64,000 nt of DNA from Oleisolibacter albus (GTDB lineage Bacteria; Pseudomonadota; Alphaproteobacteria; Azospirillales; Azospirillaceae). This document shows, in pieces, positions 17,790 to 27,920 of the stretch. The notes beneath the pieces were generated by a model that saw only the letters and a list, made by a program, of their open reading frames with translations, was not told the origin of the DNA and did no database searches. Position 1 is the first letter of the stretch; each line of letters opens with the position of its first letter. Both the position numbers and the translations under genes were made by a program. Location: contig NZ_QGNJ01000010.1 in assembly GCF_003336875.1 (NCBI RefSeq), forward strand, positions 103,846 through 167,845, given 5' to 3'.

Positions 17790-19207
17790 CCCGGAGCCTC
17801 TGGTTCTTCCTCAAGGTCGGTCTTCTGGTGGCGCTGGCCGTGTGGCTGGTGCAGCGGCCGGGCACCGTCACCATCGACTGGCAGGGCTGGCTGATCGAGA
17901 TGCGGGTGGCCGTGCTGGCCGCCCTGCTTCTCGGCATCGCCATGCTCGCGGCCCTGGGCTACCGGCTGTGGCTGGCGCTGCGCAGCGGTCCCGGCGCCTT
18001 CGGCCGGCGGCGGCGGGCCAACCGCCGCGACAAGGGCTATCGCGCCCTGACCCAGGGCATGGTGGCGGTGGCCGCCGGGGATGCCGAAGCGGCCCGGCGC
18101 TACGCCCGCCAGGCCGAGGGGCTGCTGAACGAGCCGCCGCTGACGCTGCTGCTGTCGGCCCAGGCCGCCCAGCTCCAGGGCGACGATCAGGCGGCCCGCA
18201 AATATTTCCAGGCCATGCTGAAGCGCAGGGAGACCGAGTTCCTGGGCCTGCGCGGCCTGCTGACCCAGGCGCTGAAGCGCGGCGACCGGGTGGAGGCGCT
18301 GGAGCATGCCCGCCGGGCCCAGCAGCTCCAGCCCAAGGCCGAATGGCCCGCCGTCGCCCTGGTGGAGCTGGAAGCCGCCTCCGGCCACTGGATCGAGGCC
18401 GAGGCGGCCCTGGACCGGGCGCAGCGGGCCAAGGCCATCCCGGCCGATCTGGCCCGCCACCGCCGCGCCGTGCTGCTGGTGGAGGAAAGCCGGCAGGACG
18501 CCGCCGAGGGCCGGCTGGAGGAGGCGCTGCAGGGGGCGCAGAAGGCCCACGACCTCAACCCCGCCAGCGTTGCGGCCGCGGTGCAGCTGGCCATGCTGCG
18601 CGCCCGCACCGGCAATGTGAAGGCCGCCGGCAAGGTGCTGGAACAGGCCTGGCGCGCCGGCCCCCACCCCGACCTCGCCCGGGCCTGGGGGGCGGTGGCC
18701 GGTCTCGACGATCCGCTGGCGCTGGTGAAGCGCCAGGAAGAGCTGCTGCGCCTGGGGCCGGACTGTGCCGAAGCCCATCTGGCCCTGGGGGAAGCGGCAC
18801 TGAAGGCCCGGCTCTGGGGGGTGTCGCGCATGCATCTGGAAAAGGCGCGGGCCCTGGCCCCCACGGCCCGCGTCCACCGGCTGCTGGCCGATCTGGCCCA
18901 GGCCGAACAGGGCGACGGCCCGGCCTACCGCGATGCCCTGGCCCGTCTGGCCACGGCGGCCCCCGATCCGGCCTGGGTCTGCCGCAGCTGCGGCAGCACC
19001 GCTCTGGGCTGGAGCGCGGTCTGCCGCCATTGCGGCGGCTTCGACACGCTGGACTGGACCGTGCCCGGCGCCCTGCCCCGTCTGGGTGCCGGCAGCGACG
19101 ACGGGCCGACGGCCCTGGTTTCGCCCACCACCCACCCCCGTTCCGCCGATCCCCACGCCTCCGGCCCCCCGACTGCGGCCGATCAGCGTCTGGCGCCCCT
19201 GCTCTGA
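17786..19207 (+). CDS. hemY: HemY-family inner-membrane TPR protein with zinc-ribbon tail
   Basis: The 473-residue protein has two N-terminal membrane helices (VGLLVALAVWLV and VAVLAALLLGIAMLAALGY), separated by the DWQGWLIEMRV segment characteristic of HemY_N. TPR-type helical repeats follow at about 85-385. Around residues 392-417 a CRSC ... CRHC pair forms a rubredoxin-like zinc ribbon comparable to the one in LapB/YciM. HemY proteins are linked to the late steps of protoporphyrin synthesis, but their activity is unsettled. Translation is coupled to the Mic60-like gene by an ATGA overlap. Confidence 0.9.
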   Translation: MTRSLWFFLKVGLLVALAVWLVQRPGTVTIDWQGWLIEMRVAVLAALLLGIAMLAALGYRLWLALRSGPGAFGRRRRANRRDKGYRALTQGMVAVAAGDAEAARRYARQAEGLLNEPPLTLLLSAQAAQLQGDDQAARKYFQAMLKRRETEFLGLRGLLTQALKRGDRVEALEHARRAQQLQPKAEWPAVALVELEAASGHWIEAEAALDRAQRAKAIPADLARHRRAVLLVEESRQDAAEGRLEEALQGAQKAHDLNPASVAAAVQLAMLRARTGNVKAAGKVLEQAWRAGPHPDLARAWGAVAGLDDPLALVKRQEELLRLGPDCAEAHLALGEAALKARLWGVSRMHLEKARALAPTARVHRLLADLAQAEQGDGPAYRDALARLATAAPDPAWVCRSCGSTALGWSAVCRHCGGFDTLDWTVPGALPRLGAGSDDGPTALVSPTTHPRSADPHASGPPTAADQRLAPLL

Positions 19208-19344
19208 GGCTCAGGCCCTGAGGCTCGGGCCTGAGGCTCGGGCGGAGCGCTCCCCGGCGGCCGTATCATGCCGCAGCGCGGGCCGCTTCCCATCCGGCGG
19301 CCGCCCGGCTACACCCTGGGGAGTAGCCCCGGGATGGAGTTTCC

Positions 19345-20346
19345 ATGCTGTTGCCCCTGCCCGGCGGGGCGGAGATCGCCCTGCTGCTGATCGTGGCGCT
19401 GGTGCTGGACGCCGCCATCGGCGACCTGCGCTGGCTCGACCGCCTGCTGCCCGGCCCCACGGCGCTGGCGGCCCGGCTGACGGTGGAGCTGGACCGCCGG
19501 CTGAACCGCATCGACCGCAGCGATGGGGTCCGGCAGGCCCGCGGCACGCTGGTGCTGCTGGCCCTGATCCTGGGCGCCGGGGCGGGCGGGCTGGCGCTGA
19601 CCATCCTGGCCCGTGACCTGCCGGCCGGCGGGCTGCTGGAACTGCTGCTGCTGACGCGTTGCCTGACGGTGCGCATGCCCTGGACCGGCATGGGCCGGGT
19701 GCAGGAGGCGCTGGACAGCGGCGGGCTGGAGGCCGGGCGGGCGGCCGTGCTGCCGCTGACCGACCGCCAGGGCTGGAGCCTGGACCTGCATGGCGTGGTG
19801 CGCGCGGCGCTGGAGGGGGCGGCAGCCAGCTTCAGCCGCAGCCTCGTGGCCCCCGCCTTCTGGTATCTGCTGCTGGGCTTGCCGGGTGTGCTGGTCTGGG
19901 CCGCCGTGGCCGGCTGCGCCACGGTCATCGGCCATGACACGCCCCGCCATGCCCGCTTCGGCCGGGCCGCCCGCCGCGCCGTGCAGCTGCTGGGCACGCC
20001 GCCGGCCGTGCTGTCGGCGCTGCTGCTGGCGCTGGCCGCGCCCTTCGTGCCGAAAGGCCATGCCTGGCTGGCCCTGCGCACCGCCGTCACCGCCGCACCG
20101 GGCCATCCCCGGGGCGACACGGCCTGGCCCCTGGCCGCCCTGGCCGGCGGGCTGAACCTGTCCCTGTCCGGCCCGCGGCGGGAGGGGGAACTGGTGGTGT
20201 CCGAACCCTGGCTGGGCCGGGGCCGCGCCCGTGCCCTGCCCGGCGATCTGCGTCCGGCCCGGTCGCTCTATGTGGTGGCCGTGCTGCTGACGGCGGCACT
20301 GGCCGCCGGGGCCGGCCTGCTGCGTCTGGCCCTGCTGCCCGCCTGA
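19345..20346 (+). CDS. CobD/CbiB-like membrane protein, divergent
   Basis: The 333-residue polytopic protein aligns with adenosylcobinamide-phosphate synthase (CobD/CbiB): VLDAAIGDLRWLDRLLPGP at the N-terminus, RLTVELDRRLNRIDR, LVAPAFWYLLLGLPGVLVW and VIGHDTPRHARFGRAARR. The usual VAENTSDG(V/F) segment just before the VAPLFW motif is replaced by AAASFSRS, and the conserved asparagines of the next loop are absent. No other cobalamin gene is nearby. It may be a paralogue with a different role rather than the B12 enzyme. Three short copies of CTGAGGCTC(A/G)GGC lie before it (19204-19243). Confidence 0.7.
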   Translation: MLLPLPGGAEIALLLIVALVLDAAIGDLRWLDRLLPGPTALAARLTVELDRRLNRIDRSDGVRQARGTLVLLALILGAGAGGLALTILARDLPAGGLLELLLLTRCLTVRMPWTGMGRVQEALDSGGLEAGRAAVLPLTDRQGWSLDLHGVVRAALEGAAASFSRSLVAPAFWYLLLGLPGVLVWAAVAGCATVIGHDTPRHARFGRAARRAVQLLGTPPAVLSALLLALAAPFVPKGHAWLALRTAVTAAPGHPRGDTAWPLAALAGGLNLSLSGPRREGELVVSEPWLGRGRARALPGDLRPARSLYVVAVLLTAALAAGAGLLRLALLPA

Positions 20347-20363
20347 ACCGCCCCCCGCCCTCC

Positions 20364-20501
20364 CTACAGGCAGAAGGCCATGGCGGCATCGAGCCACACG
20401 GCCAGCCCCCAGCGCTGCCAGGCCCACAGCCCCGCCCCGACCAGGGCGGCGGCCGCGGCGATCCCCAAGGCGCAGACCAGCAAGGCGGGGTTTTGCCTCA
20501 T
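20364..20501 (-). CDS. Small membrane protein coupled to MFS gene (45 aa)
   Basis: The ORF starts at an ATG that overlaps the stop of the MFS transporter in an ATGA arrangement, strong evidence that it is translated. It has one clear membrane span (LLVCALGIAAAAALVGAGL) and a Trp-rich second half (LWAWQRWGLAVWLDAAMAF) that could form another. No family is recognised. It could be an accessory subunit of the transporter. Confidence 0.55.
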   Translation of the reverse strand: MRQNPALLVCALGIAAAAALVGAGLWAWQRWGLAVWLDAAMAFCL

Positions 20502-21718
20502 GCCGCGGCCGTCCGGGCCAGGGGACTGCGGATCAGGGTGGCATCGCGGATCGGCAGATGCACCAGCCCGGCGAACAGGCCCAGACCGATGGAGGTCCAC
20601 CAGATCAAGTCGTAGCTGCCGGTCCGGTCGAAGATCACTCCGGCCATCCAGGCACCGAAGAAGCTGCCGATCTGGTGCGACAGGAAGACGATGCCATAGA
20701 GCGTGGACAGGTAGCGCACGCCGAAGATCTGGCCCAGCAGACCCGAGGTCAGCGGCACCGTGCCCAGCCACAGAAAGCCCATGACGGCGGCGAACAGCAT
20801 GGCCGTCATGGGCGACAGCGGAAAGGCCAGGAACAGGGCGATGGTCAGCGCCCGGGCGGTATAGATGCCGCTCAGCAGGTACTTCTTGCGCCAGCGCCCG
20901 CCGAAGACGCCGAACAGGTACGACCCTGCGATGTTGAACAGGCCGATCAGCGCCAGGCAGACGGCGCCGATGCGGGGATCGAGCCCGCGGTCGGTCAGGA
21001 AGGCCGGCAGATGCGTGCCGATGAAGGCCAGGTGGAAACCGCAGACGAAGAACCCGGCATTGAGCAGCCGGTATCCGCCATGGCCCGCCGCCTCGCGCAG
21101 GGCGGCCCCCAGACCCTGCTCCGGTTCGGTGCCGGGCTGCACCGCAGGACGCCCGGCGATGCCGAGGCCCAGGACCAGCATGACCGCCACGGCGGCGGCC
21201 AGCACCTGCAGGGCCGAGCGCCAGCCCAGTTCCAGGATCAGACCCTGCGCCCCCGGCACCACCAGGAACTGGCCCAACGATCCGCCTGCCGTGGTCAGAC
21301 CGAAAGCCAGGCTGCGGCGGGCCGGCGGCACCACCCGTCCCACGGCCCCCAGCACCGTGACGAAGGTGGTGGCCGACAGGGCGACGCCCACCATCAGGCC
21401 CAGGGAGATCTGCACATCCAGGGTGCTGGCCGCCGCAGAGGCCAAAGCCAGCCCGCCGGCATAGAGCAGCGCCCCGGCTGCGGTGATGCGCCCGGCCCCG
21501 TAGCGGTCAGCCAGGGCGCCGACGAAGGGCTGGGCCAGCCCCCACAGCAGGTTCTGCACAGCGATGGCGAAGCCGAACGCATCGCGCCCGATGCCGAGAT
21601 CCTGGCCCACCGGCTGCAGGAACAGGCCGAAGGACTGCCGCACCCCCATGGCCAGGGTGACGATGAAGGCCCCACAGGCCACGACCAGCCAGGGATTGTG
21701 GCGGGCAAGCGGATTCAT
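20498..21718 (-). CDS. MFS transporter, oxalate/formate- or Bcr-like
   Basis: This 406-residue, 12-helix major facilitator begins at the ATG at 21718 (GGAGG 7 nt upstream). The A-motif between helices 2 and 3 reads GALADRYGAGRI, and GVRQSFGLFLQPV is typical of the monocarboxylate/oxalate-type subgroup (YbfB/YjiJ or RhmT-like). Substrate cannot be predicted. It is followed by the coupled 45-residue membrane ORF, giving a two-gene leftward unit. Confidence 0.87.
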   Translation of the reverse strand: MNPLARHNPWLVVACGAFIVTLAMGVRQSFGLFLQPVGQDLGIGRDAFGFAIAVQNLLWGLAQPFVGALADRYGAGRITAAGALLYAGGLALASAAASTLDVQISLGLMVGVALSATTFVTVLGAVGRVVPPARRSLAFGLTTAGGSLGQFLVVPGAQGLILELGWRSALQVLAAAVAVMLVLGLGIAGRPAVQPGTEPEQGLGAALREAAGHGGYRLLNAGFFVCGFHLAFIGTHLPAFLTDRGLDPRIGAVCLALIGLFNIAGSYLFGVFGGRWRKKYLLSGIYTARALTIALFLAFPLSPMTAMLFAAVMGFLWLGTVPLTSGLLGQIFGVRYLSTLYGIVFLSHQIGSFFGAWMAGVIFDRTGSYDLIWWTSIGLGLFAGLVHLPIRDATLIRSPLARTAAA

Positions 21719-21875
21719 CGGCGCTCCTCCATCGTCACGGCCGGGGCCGGACGGGATCAGGTCCAGCCATGGCGGGGCGTGCCTGCCCACTATGCGGCAG
21801 GATGCCGCGCCGGAGAAAGGGGGCGCCGGGAAGGGCTGCCATGACCACCGCCCGCCAGACTGCGGCCGGACCGCT

Positions 21876-24800
21876 TCACCGGACAGGCGGCGGCACCGTC
21901 GTCGCCCGCAGCGCCGGGACTGCCGCCCCTGCGCCGGACGCGGCGGCAGGGCTGGCCGCGGGGGTAAAGGCCGCCGGCCGCACCAGCGGCGCCGGGTGGG
22001 GCTCGGGCTGCTGCTGCACCGTCACCGCCCCCGGATCGATCAGCGGCTGCAAGGCCGGGGCCATGATCTTCAAAAGCTGTGACGGCAGGGCCGAGGTGAA
22101 GCGGTACTTGGCCGCCTCCGGCCCATGGACATGGGCGGTGATGACGCCGAAGAAGCGGTCACCGATGTAGAAGACGAAGGTGGCGGTGCGGTTGACCACC
22201 CGGCTTTCCAGCACCACGCCGCCCGGCCCGTAGCGCTCGAAGCGCTGGTCGCCGGTGCCGGTCTTGCCGCCGATGGGCAGTCGGGTGCCGTCGGCCAGGG
22301 TGAAGGCGCCCTTTACCCGGCGGGCCGTGCCGTTCTCGACGATGTCCATCAGATGGCGGCGAAGGGTGCGGGCCACCTCCGGGTCCATGACCTGTTCCGC
22401 CATCCCCGGTTCACCGCCGTCGCGCAGCGCGAACTCGGTTTCATAGGGGGTGCCCTGGGCGAAGTGCAGCCGCGTGATGCGCGCTGTGGGCAGCCGCACC
22501 CCGTCATTGACGATGATGCCCATCAGGTCCGCCAGCGCGCCGGGCCGGTCGGCCGAGCTGCCGATGGAGGTGGCGTAGCTGGGGATCAGGCTGTCGAAGG
22601 GATAGCCCAGCCGCTTCCATTCCGTATGGATGCGCTCGAACGCTTCGGTCTCCAGCACGATACCGATGCGGCTGTCCTGCGCCCGCTTGTGTCGGGTGGT
22701 AAACAGCCACTCATAGCTCTCCTGCCGGGAGGAGGAGCTTTCTTTCATCATCTCCTTGTGCTTGGGCTTGGGGCTGTCCTGCAGATAGGCCACCAGCCAC
22801 AGCTCCAGCGGATGCACACCGGCGATATAGCCGCGGTCGTTCAGGGACCAGGCGTCGGGCGCGTATTTATCGTACAGGGCCTTCAGCACGCCCGCCTCGG
22901 GCACCCCGCCTGGCAGATGCCTGGCCAGGAACTGCCCCAGCTCCGTCACCGTGGCCTGGGGCCGGGCCGAACGGAAGGCCGTGCTCAGCTTGTCCGGCGT
23001 CTTGCGCACGCGCTGGGCCAGCATGTCCAGCGCCTGATCCGGCGTCATGGCCTTGTAGATGCCCCAGAACCGGTTGAGGAACTCCTGCCCCTCCTTGTCG
23101 GCGAACTGGGCCAGATAGGTCTTGCGGGCGGGATGCCGGGGATCGTCCAGCACATCGTCCTTGCGGGACGGCCCTTCGGCGATGAAGTGGTTGACCACGT
23201 CCCGCATCAGCCGGATGAAGACCAGATTGACGGAGTGGCGGAAGCCCTCCGCCAGCGGCATCACCTTGCCGTCGTCCTTGTCGTCGAAGTTGCCGAAACT
23301 GTGCATGCCGCCGCCGGTGAAGAAGCGCTCGCCGGGATTGGCCGAATATTGCCGCTGCATCGCCAGTTCCAGCAGCGTGGCACGGTCGATGCCCGGCTGT
23401 TGCGCCATGGTGCGCGCTGCCCATTCCGTCAGCCGGTCGTCGGCGTCGGCGGCGATGGCAGACAGCTCGAACGGCTGCCGCCCCTGCAGGCGCCCATGCA
23501 GCTTGGCGATGATCTCAAGATAGGTGGCCAGGGTGCGCAGCTTGGCCGTGGACCCCAGATCCAGCTTGGCGCCCTCGTTCAGGTCCAAAGGCTGGTCCAG
23601 CGTGTCCACCTGCACCCGGACCAGATTGGCCGTGGGCGTGCGCTCGTACAGTGTCACCGAATAGACCACCTTGGCCGGGTCGGCGTCGTTCAGCAGCCGA
23701 TCGCCGACCAGACCCAGCTCACGCGCCTGCACCGGATCGGCCAGCCGCCGCAGCATGGCGGTCACCCGCTCCTGGGTCGGCTGGTCCAGCGTGCTGTCGG
23801 CCGTCAGATCCAGCCGGTCCAGCTCGTACAGGCTGGACACGCCAAGCAGCGACAGCAGCCGGCTGCGGATGGCGTTGGTGGCCTTGGCCTCAATGAAGCT
23901 CGGCTCGGGCAGGACCGGCGGCTCGTTCCGGAACCGCAACGGGAAGTTCTGCGCCGCGTCGGCAAGCGCCGGACTGATGACGCCGGCCTGCTCCAGCACC
24001 CGCAGATGCTGGTTGGCCAAGGCATCCAGATCCTTGCGGTTCTGGGCCAGGTAATAGCTGGGCCGGCGCTGGGCCAGCAGCAGGCTCAGCACCTGCTTGT
24101 AGGCCACGGCCTGGAGTTGCAGATCCTCCTCGGTGCGCGGCTGTCCGCGCAGGATGCGGTTGGCCGTGTGGAAGTCGGTACCGAACCAGGCCCACAGCCC
24201 ATCGCCGATGCCGTTGACCTCGCCGATGCCGGGCCGGGCCGACAGCGGCGTGGAGTTCAGATAGTCGACCAGGATCTGATGGCGGGCCACGCTGGTGTCC
24301 GGACCGCCGAGATAGGCGCGGACGCTGGCCGACATCATCTGCCGCAACTTCTCGACACCGTCGCTGGTGCGACCCTCCGGCGAATGCCGGTACTTCTCGA
24401 TCTGCGTCGCCAGGGTGGAACCGCCCGCCCGCGGATTGTCCGGATCCAGGAATTTCAGCGGGATATTGGCCACGGCCAGGGCGAAGCGGTCCCACTCCAC
24501 CGCCGGATTGCGGGTGGGATAGGTGGCATCCAGCAGTTCGCGGTTTTCGATGAACAGCAGCGTATTCGCCACCAGCGTCGGGACCGCGGCGAAATCGTGG
24601 TAGGTGCGCTGGGGATAGCGGGTGTCGAACAGGGCGGCGCCGCTGCGGTCATGCAGGGTCAGGCCGCCGCTGGTCTTCTCGCGATAGGGCGGGAAGCCGC
24701 CGAACACCACATAGTCGCGGAAGGCCGGGCTGGGCCGGGCCTGGGCCGAGACCCGGTATCCCGTCGCCGTCAGCCGTTCGATGAACTGGGGAATGCGGTT

Positions 24801-25088
24801 GTAGCCCAGACGCTGGTCATAGGGGCCATTGCCGGGAAAGACGATGAACGGGTTCGGTCCGGGCTTGACCGCATAGGTCATGTCCCGTGCCAGACGGGTT
24901 AGCACCTCCGCCTGCACCCGGCTGGTCTTCATCTCGTACCAGGCGGCACCGCCGCCGCCGGCAACGAGCGCCAGGGTCAGGCCCCAGGCCATGCCCTTGA
25001 TCCACCGTGGCCGCCCCATGCTCCGCCGTACCTCTCTGTCCGCGGGCGCCCTGCGCCTGGACGAGGCATAGCCGTCTAATGTTAACAT
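21876..25088 (-). CDS. Bifunctional transglycosylase/transpeptidase (divergent class A PBP)
   Basis: The roughly 1070-residue protein has a short cytoplasmic tail, one membrane helix (WGLTLALVAGGGGAAWY) and a GT51 domain. The GT51 motifs depart from consensus: IENRELLD in place of the ED-x-x-F motif, GGSTLATQIEKY in place of GGSTITQQ, and ILVDYLNS retained. The transpeptidase region shows GSTAK (S-x-x-K, Ser nucleophile), TSIGSS and GGKTGTG. It would extend and cross-link peptidoglycan in the periplasm, if both sites are active. The start at 25088 is preferred but 25019 (MGRPRW) is possible. It lies 139 bp downstream of hisS on the same strand. Confidence 0.82.
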   Translation of the reverse strand: MLTLDGYASSRRRAPADREVRRSMGRPRWIKGMAWGLTLALVAGGGGAAWYEMKTSRVQAEVLTRLARDMTYAVKPGPNPFIVFPGNGPYDQRLGYNRIPQFIERLTATGYRVSAQARPSPAFRDYVVFGGFPPYREKTSGGLTLHDRSGAALFDTRYPQRTYHDFAAVPTLVANTLLFIENRELLDATYPTRNPAVEWDRFALAVANIPLKFLDPDNPRAGGSTLATQIEKYRHSPEGRTSDGVEKLRQMMSASVRAYLGGPDTSVARHQILVDYLNSTPLSARPGIGEVNGIGDGLWAWFGTDFHTANRILRGQPRTEEDLQLQAVAYKQVLSLLLAQRRPSYYLAQNRKDLDALANQHLRVLEQAGVISPALADAAQNFPLRFRNEPPVLPEPSFIEAKATNAIRSRLLSLLGVSSLYELDRLDLTADSTLDQPTQERVTAMLRRLADPVQARELGLVGDRLLNDADPAKVVYSVTLYERTPTANLVRVQVDTLDQPLDLNEGAKLDLGSTAKLRTLATYLEIIAKLHGRLQGRQPFELSAIAADADDRLTEWAARTMAQQPGIDRATLLELAMQRQYSANPGERFFTGGGMHSFGNFDDKDDGKVMPLAEGFRHSVNLVFIRLMRDVVNHFIAEGPSRKDDVLDDPRHPARKTYLAQFADKEGQEFLNRFWGIYKAMTPDQALDMLAQRVRKTPDKLSTAFRSARPQATVTELGQFLARHLPGGVPEAGVLKALYDKYAPDAWSLNDRGYIAGVHPLELWLVAYLQDSPKPKHKEMMKESSSSRQESYEWLFTTRHKRAQDSRIGIVLETEAFERIHTEWKRLGYPFDSLIPSYATSIGSSADRPGALADLMGIIVNDGVRLPTARITRLHFAQGTPYETEFALRDGGEPGMAEQVMDPEVARTLRRHLMDIVENGTARRVKGAFTLADGTRLPIGGKTGTGDQRFERYGPGGVVLESRVVNRTATFVFYIGDRFFGVITAHVHGPEAAKYRFTSALPSQLLKIMAPALQPLIDPGAVTVQQQPEPHPAPLVRPAAFTPAASPAAASGAGAAVPALRATTVPPPVR

Positions 25089-25206
25089 CGACTTTCCCGG
25101 AGGCACCTGCCGCGTGCCGGTCCCCGCACTATCGCAGGGCAAAGGGGGTAGCCGCAATGGTGGTGCCCGGACTACGCCCCCGGTCGGGGCCGGGTGTGGC
25201 CCGACC

Positions 25207-25226
25207 GCACCGCCGCACGGCGGTGC
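25207..25226 (-). terminator. Hairpin after hisS, possible terminator
   Basis: A 9-bp perfect stem (GCACCGCCG and complement) with a 2-base loop begins just after the hisS stop on the minus strand. There is no T run, so termination by this element alone is uncertain. Confidence 0.4.
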
Positions 25227-25227
25227 C

Positions 25228-26577
25228 TCACCCCTGTTGCTTGAACCAGTCGACCAGCGCCGCGCGCGTCACGGCATGCTGGGCGCCGCCGGTCAGGTCC
25301 TTGACCGTGACCTCGCCGCGCGCCTTCTCGTCCGGTCCCATGATGACGGCGTAGCGGATGCCGGCCTTGTCGGCATAGGCGAACTGCTTCTTGGGCTTGG
25401 CCGCTTCCAGCTGGATCTCGGTGTTGATGCCGGCGGCGCGCAGTTCGGCCCCGATGGCCAGATAATCCGGGACGAGGTCCGGGTCGAACTGGGTCACCAG
25501 CACCTGCACCGTGCTGGGGCCGTCGCTGACGATGCCGGCCTGTTCCAGCGCGTAGAACAGCCGGGTCAGGCCGATGGAGATGCCGACGCCCGGCAGTTTC
25601 GACTTGGTGTAGAGCCCGGCCAGATTCTCGTAACGCCCGCCCGAACAGACCGAGCCCAGGCCGGGATGGTCGGTCAGGAAGGTCTCGTAGACGGTGCCGG
25701 TGTAGTAATCCAGGCCGCGGGCGATGGCCAGATTGACCCGCCAGTGCGTCTCCGGCACGCCGAAGGCCTGCAGGGCCGCCACCACCTCGGTCAGCTCGGC
25801 CACGCCGGTGCGGAAGGTCCCGTTGTCCAGCCCCAGCCGGTTCAGATGGGCCAGCGTCTCCGCCGCCGGGCCGGCAAAGCCGATCATGTCCAGCACCCGG
25901 GCGGCCACCTCGGCCGTCAGGCCGATGCCCTCCCCGGTCAGCAGCTCCAGCACCTGCTCGCGGCTCAGCTTGTCCAGCTTGTCCACCTGCCGCAGCACCA
26001 GGATGCGCACCTCCGGATCGGCGATGCCCAGGGCCTCGAACATGCCCAGCAGGATCTTGCGGTTGTTGAAATTGATGCGGAACGGCCCCACCGCCAGTTC
26101 GGTGAAGACGTGGTAGATCACCGCCGGCATCTCGGCGTCATAGATGACCGGCAGGCTGTCCTTGCCGATCACGTCGATATCGCACTGGTAGAACTCGCGG
26201 TAACGGCCCTTCTGCGCCCGCTCGCCGCGATAGACGCGCTGGATCTGGTAGCGGCGGAAGGGGAAGGCCAACTCGCGCTCATGCTCGGCCACATAGCGGG
26301 CCGTGGGCACGGTCAGGTCGAAGCGCAGCGCCAGGTCGGGCTTGTGGCCCTGCTCGATGGCGCCGGTGGACTGCACGAAATAGACCTGCTTCTCCGTCTC
26401 GCCGCCCGACTTCGACAGCAGCACGTCGGCCACCTCGAACACCGGCGTTTCCACCGGCAGGAAGCCGAAGCGCTCATAGCCCCGGCGGATGGTGTCGACC
26501 ATGCGCTGGAAGGCGATCTGGCGCCGCGGCAGCAGTTCCATGGTGCCGGGCGGGGTGCGGGGGGAGATCAGGGCCAT
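25228..26577 (-). CDS. hisS: Histidine-tRNA ligase
   Basis: The 449-residue class II synthetase charges tRNA-His. It has [13 protein letters not shown] near the start, the motif 2 region [20 protein letters not shown] followed by [11 protein letters not shown], the HisA motifs [14 protein letters not shown] and [11 protein letters not shown], and motif 3 [12 protein letters not shown]. The C-terminal anticodon-binding domain is present. It is divergent from pyrC with 173 bp between the start codons. Confidence 0.97.
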   Translation of the reverse strand: MALISPRTPPGTMELLPRRQIAFQRMVDTIRRGYERFGFLPVETPVFEVADVLLSKSGGETEKQVYFVQSTGAIEQGHKPDLALRFDLTVPTARYVAEHERELAFPFRRYQIQRVYRGERAQKGRYREFYQCDIDVIGKDSLPVIYDAEMPAVIYHVFTELAVGPFRINFNNRKILLGMFEALGIADPEVRILVLRQVDKLDKLSREQVLELLTGEGIGLTAEVAARVLDMIGFAGPAAETLAHLNRLGLDNGTFRTGVAELTEVVAALQAFGVPETHWRVNLAIARGLDYYTGTVYETFLTDHPGLGSVCSGGRYENLAGLYTKSKLPGVGISIGLTRLFYALEQAGIVSDGPSTVQVLVTQFDPDLVPDYLAIGAELRAAGINTEIQLEAAKPKKQFAYADKAGIRYAVIMGPDEKARGEVTVKDLTGGAQHAVTRAALVDWFKQQG

Positions 26578-26750
26578 GACCGGTGCTCGTGCGAAAAGGC
26601 TCCGGACCCCATGCGGCCCGGCTCCCGGTTCATAGCCGCTGCCGGGCCAAAGCGCCAGACCCAGCCCACCCGCTGCGTCCCCATCGCCGGGAGTTGAGCC
26701 CGGCCTGCATTCCGCCTAGACAGGGGGGGCCGAAGCCGGAGACCAGCCCC

Positions 26751-27809
26751 ATGACCGATGCCCCCCAGCGCCTGACCATCCGCCGCCCCGACGACTGGCA
26801 CCTGCATATCCGCAGCGGGGCCATGCTGCGGGCCGTGCTGCCCTTGACCGCGCGCCAGATGGGGCGGGCCATCATCATGCCGAATCTGGTGCCGCCGGCG
26901 GTCACCACGACCCAGGCCGAAGCCTATCGCGACGAGATTCTGGCGGCCCTGCCGGCCGGCAGCCGGTTCCAGCCGCTGATGACGGCCTATCTGACCGACG
27001 GCACCGATGCGGACGATCTGGAACGCGGGTTCCGCAGCGGCGTGCTGACAGCGGTGAAGCTCTATCCGGCCCATGCCACCACGAACTCGGCCCATGGCGT
27101 CACCAGCATCGCCCATGTGGTGCCGGTGCTGGAACGGATGCAGGCCATCGGCATGCCGCTGCTGGTGCATGGCGAGGTCACGCACGCCGACGTCGATATC
27201 TTCGACCGCGAGGCCGTGTTCCTGGAAACGGTGCTGACGCCGCTGCTGGCCCGGTTCCCGCGGCTGAAGATCGTGCTGGAGCACATCACCACGGCTGAGG
27301 GCGTGGATCTGGTGCGGCGCCACGGCCCCTCGGGCCGGCTGGCGGCCACCATCACCGTCCACCATCTGATGATCAACCGCTCCAGCCTCTTCGCCGGCGG
27401 CATCCGGCCCCATCTCTATTGCCTGCCCATCGCCAAGCGGGAAAGCCACCGGCTGGCCCTGCGCCGGGCCGCGACCTCGGGCGAACCCTGGTTCTTCCTG
27501 GGCACCGACAGCGCTCCGCATCCCATCGGCGCCAAGGAAAGCGCCTGCGGCTGCGCCGGCATCTTCACCGCCGCCACGGCCATCGAGCTTTATGCGCAGG
27601 TCTTCGACGAGGAGGGGGCGCTGGACCGGCTGGAAGCCTTCGCCAGCCTCAACGGCCCGGCCTTCTACGGCCTGCCGCCGAACGCGGACAGCATCATCCT
27701 GGAGCGCGGCGGCTGCGTGGTGCCGGACGTGCTGGACGTGGACGGCCGCAACGCAGTTCTGCCCTTCCGCTCGGGCGAGCGGCTGGACTGGCGCCTGCTG
27801 GCGGAGTAA
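26751..27809 (+). CDS. pyrC: Dihydroorotase, class II
   Basis: The 352-residue zinc enzyme closes carbamoyl aspartate to dihydroorotate in pyrimidine synthesis. Metal ligands and active-site residues are visible: DDWHLHIR (His-x-His), [13 protein letters not shown] with the carboxylated Lys, [15 protein letters not shown] and [10 protein letters not shown] (Asp). The length and motif set fit the short E. coli-type class. The frame is open upstream but the ATG at 26751 is the family start. It is followed by pyrE. Confidence 0.97.
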   Translation: MTDAPQRLTIRRPDDWHLHIRSGAMLRAVLPLTARQMGRAIIMPNLVPPAVTTTQAEAYRDEILAALPAGSRFQPLMTAYLTDGTDADDLERGFRSGVLTAVKLYPAHATTNSAHGVTSIAHVVPVLERMQAIGMPLLVHGEVTHADVDIFDREAVFLETVLTPLLARFPRLKIVLEHITTAEGVDLVRRHGPSGRLAATITVHHLMINRSSLFAGGIRPHLYCLPIAKRESHRLALRRAATSGEPWFFLGTDSAPHPIGAKESACGCAGIFTAATAIELYAQVFDEEGALDRLEAFASLNGPAFYGLPPNADSIILERGGCVVPDVLDVDGRNAVLPFRSGERLDWRLLAE

Positions 27810-27920
27810 AGCCAACATCCTGGGCCGCCGCCCCGCCCCGGGCCCGGCGCCTTCCCTCCCCCAAGACGGCCGGCCCCTGCCTTCCGGCAACCGAGCCCCT
27901 TCCGACGCACCGGGACAGCC

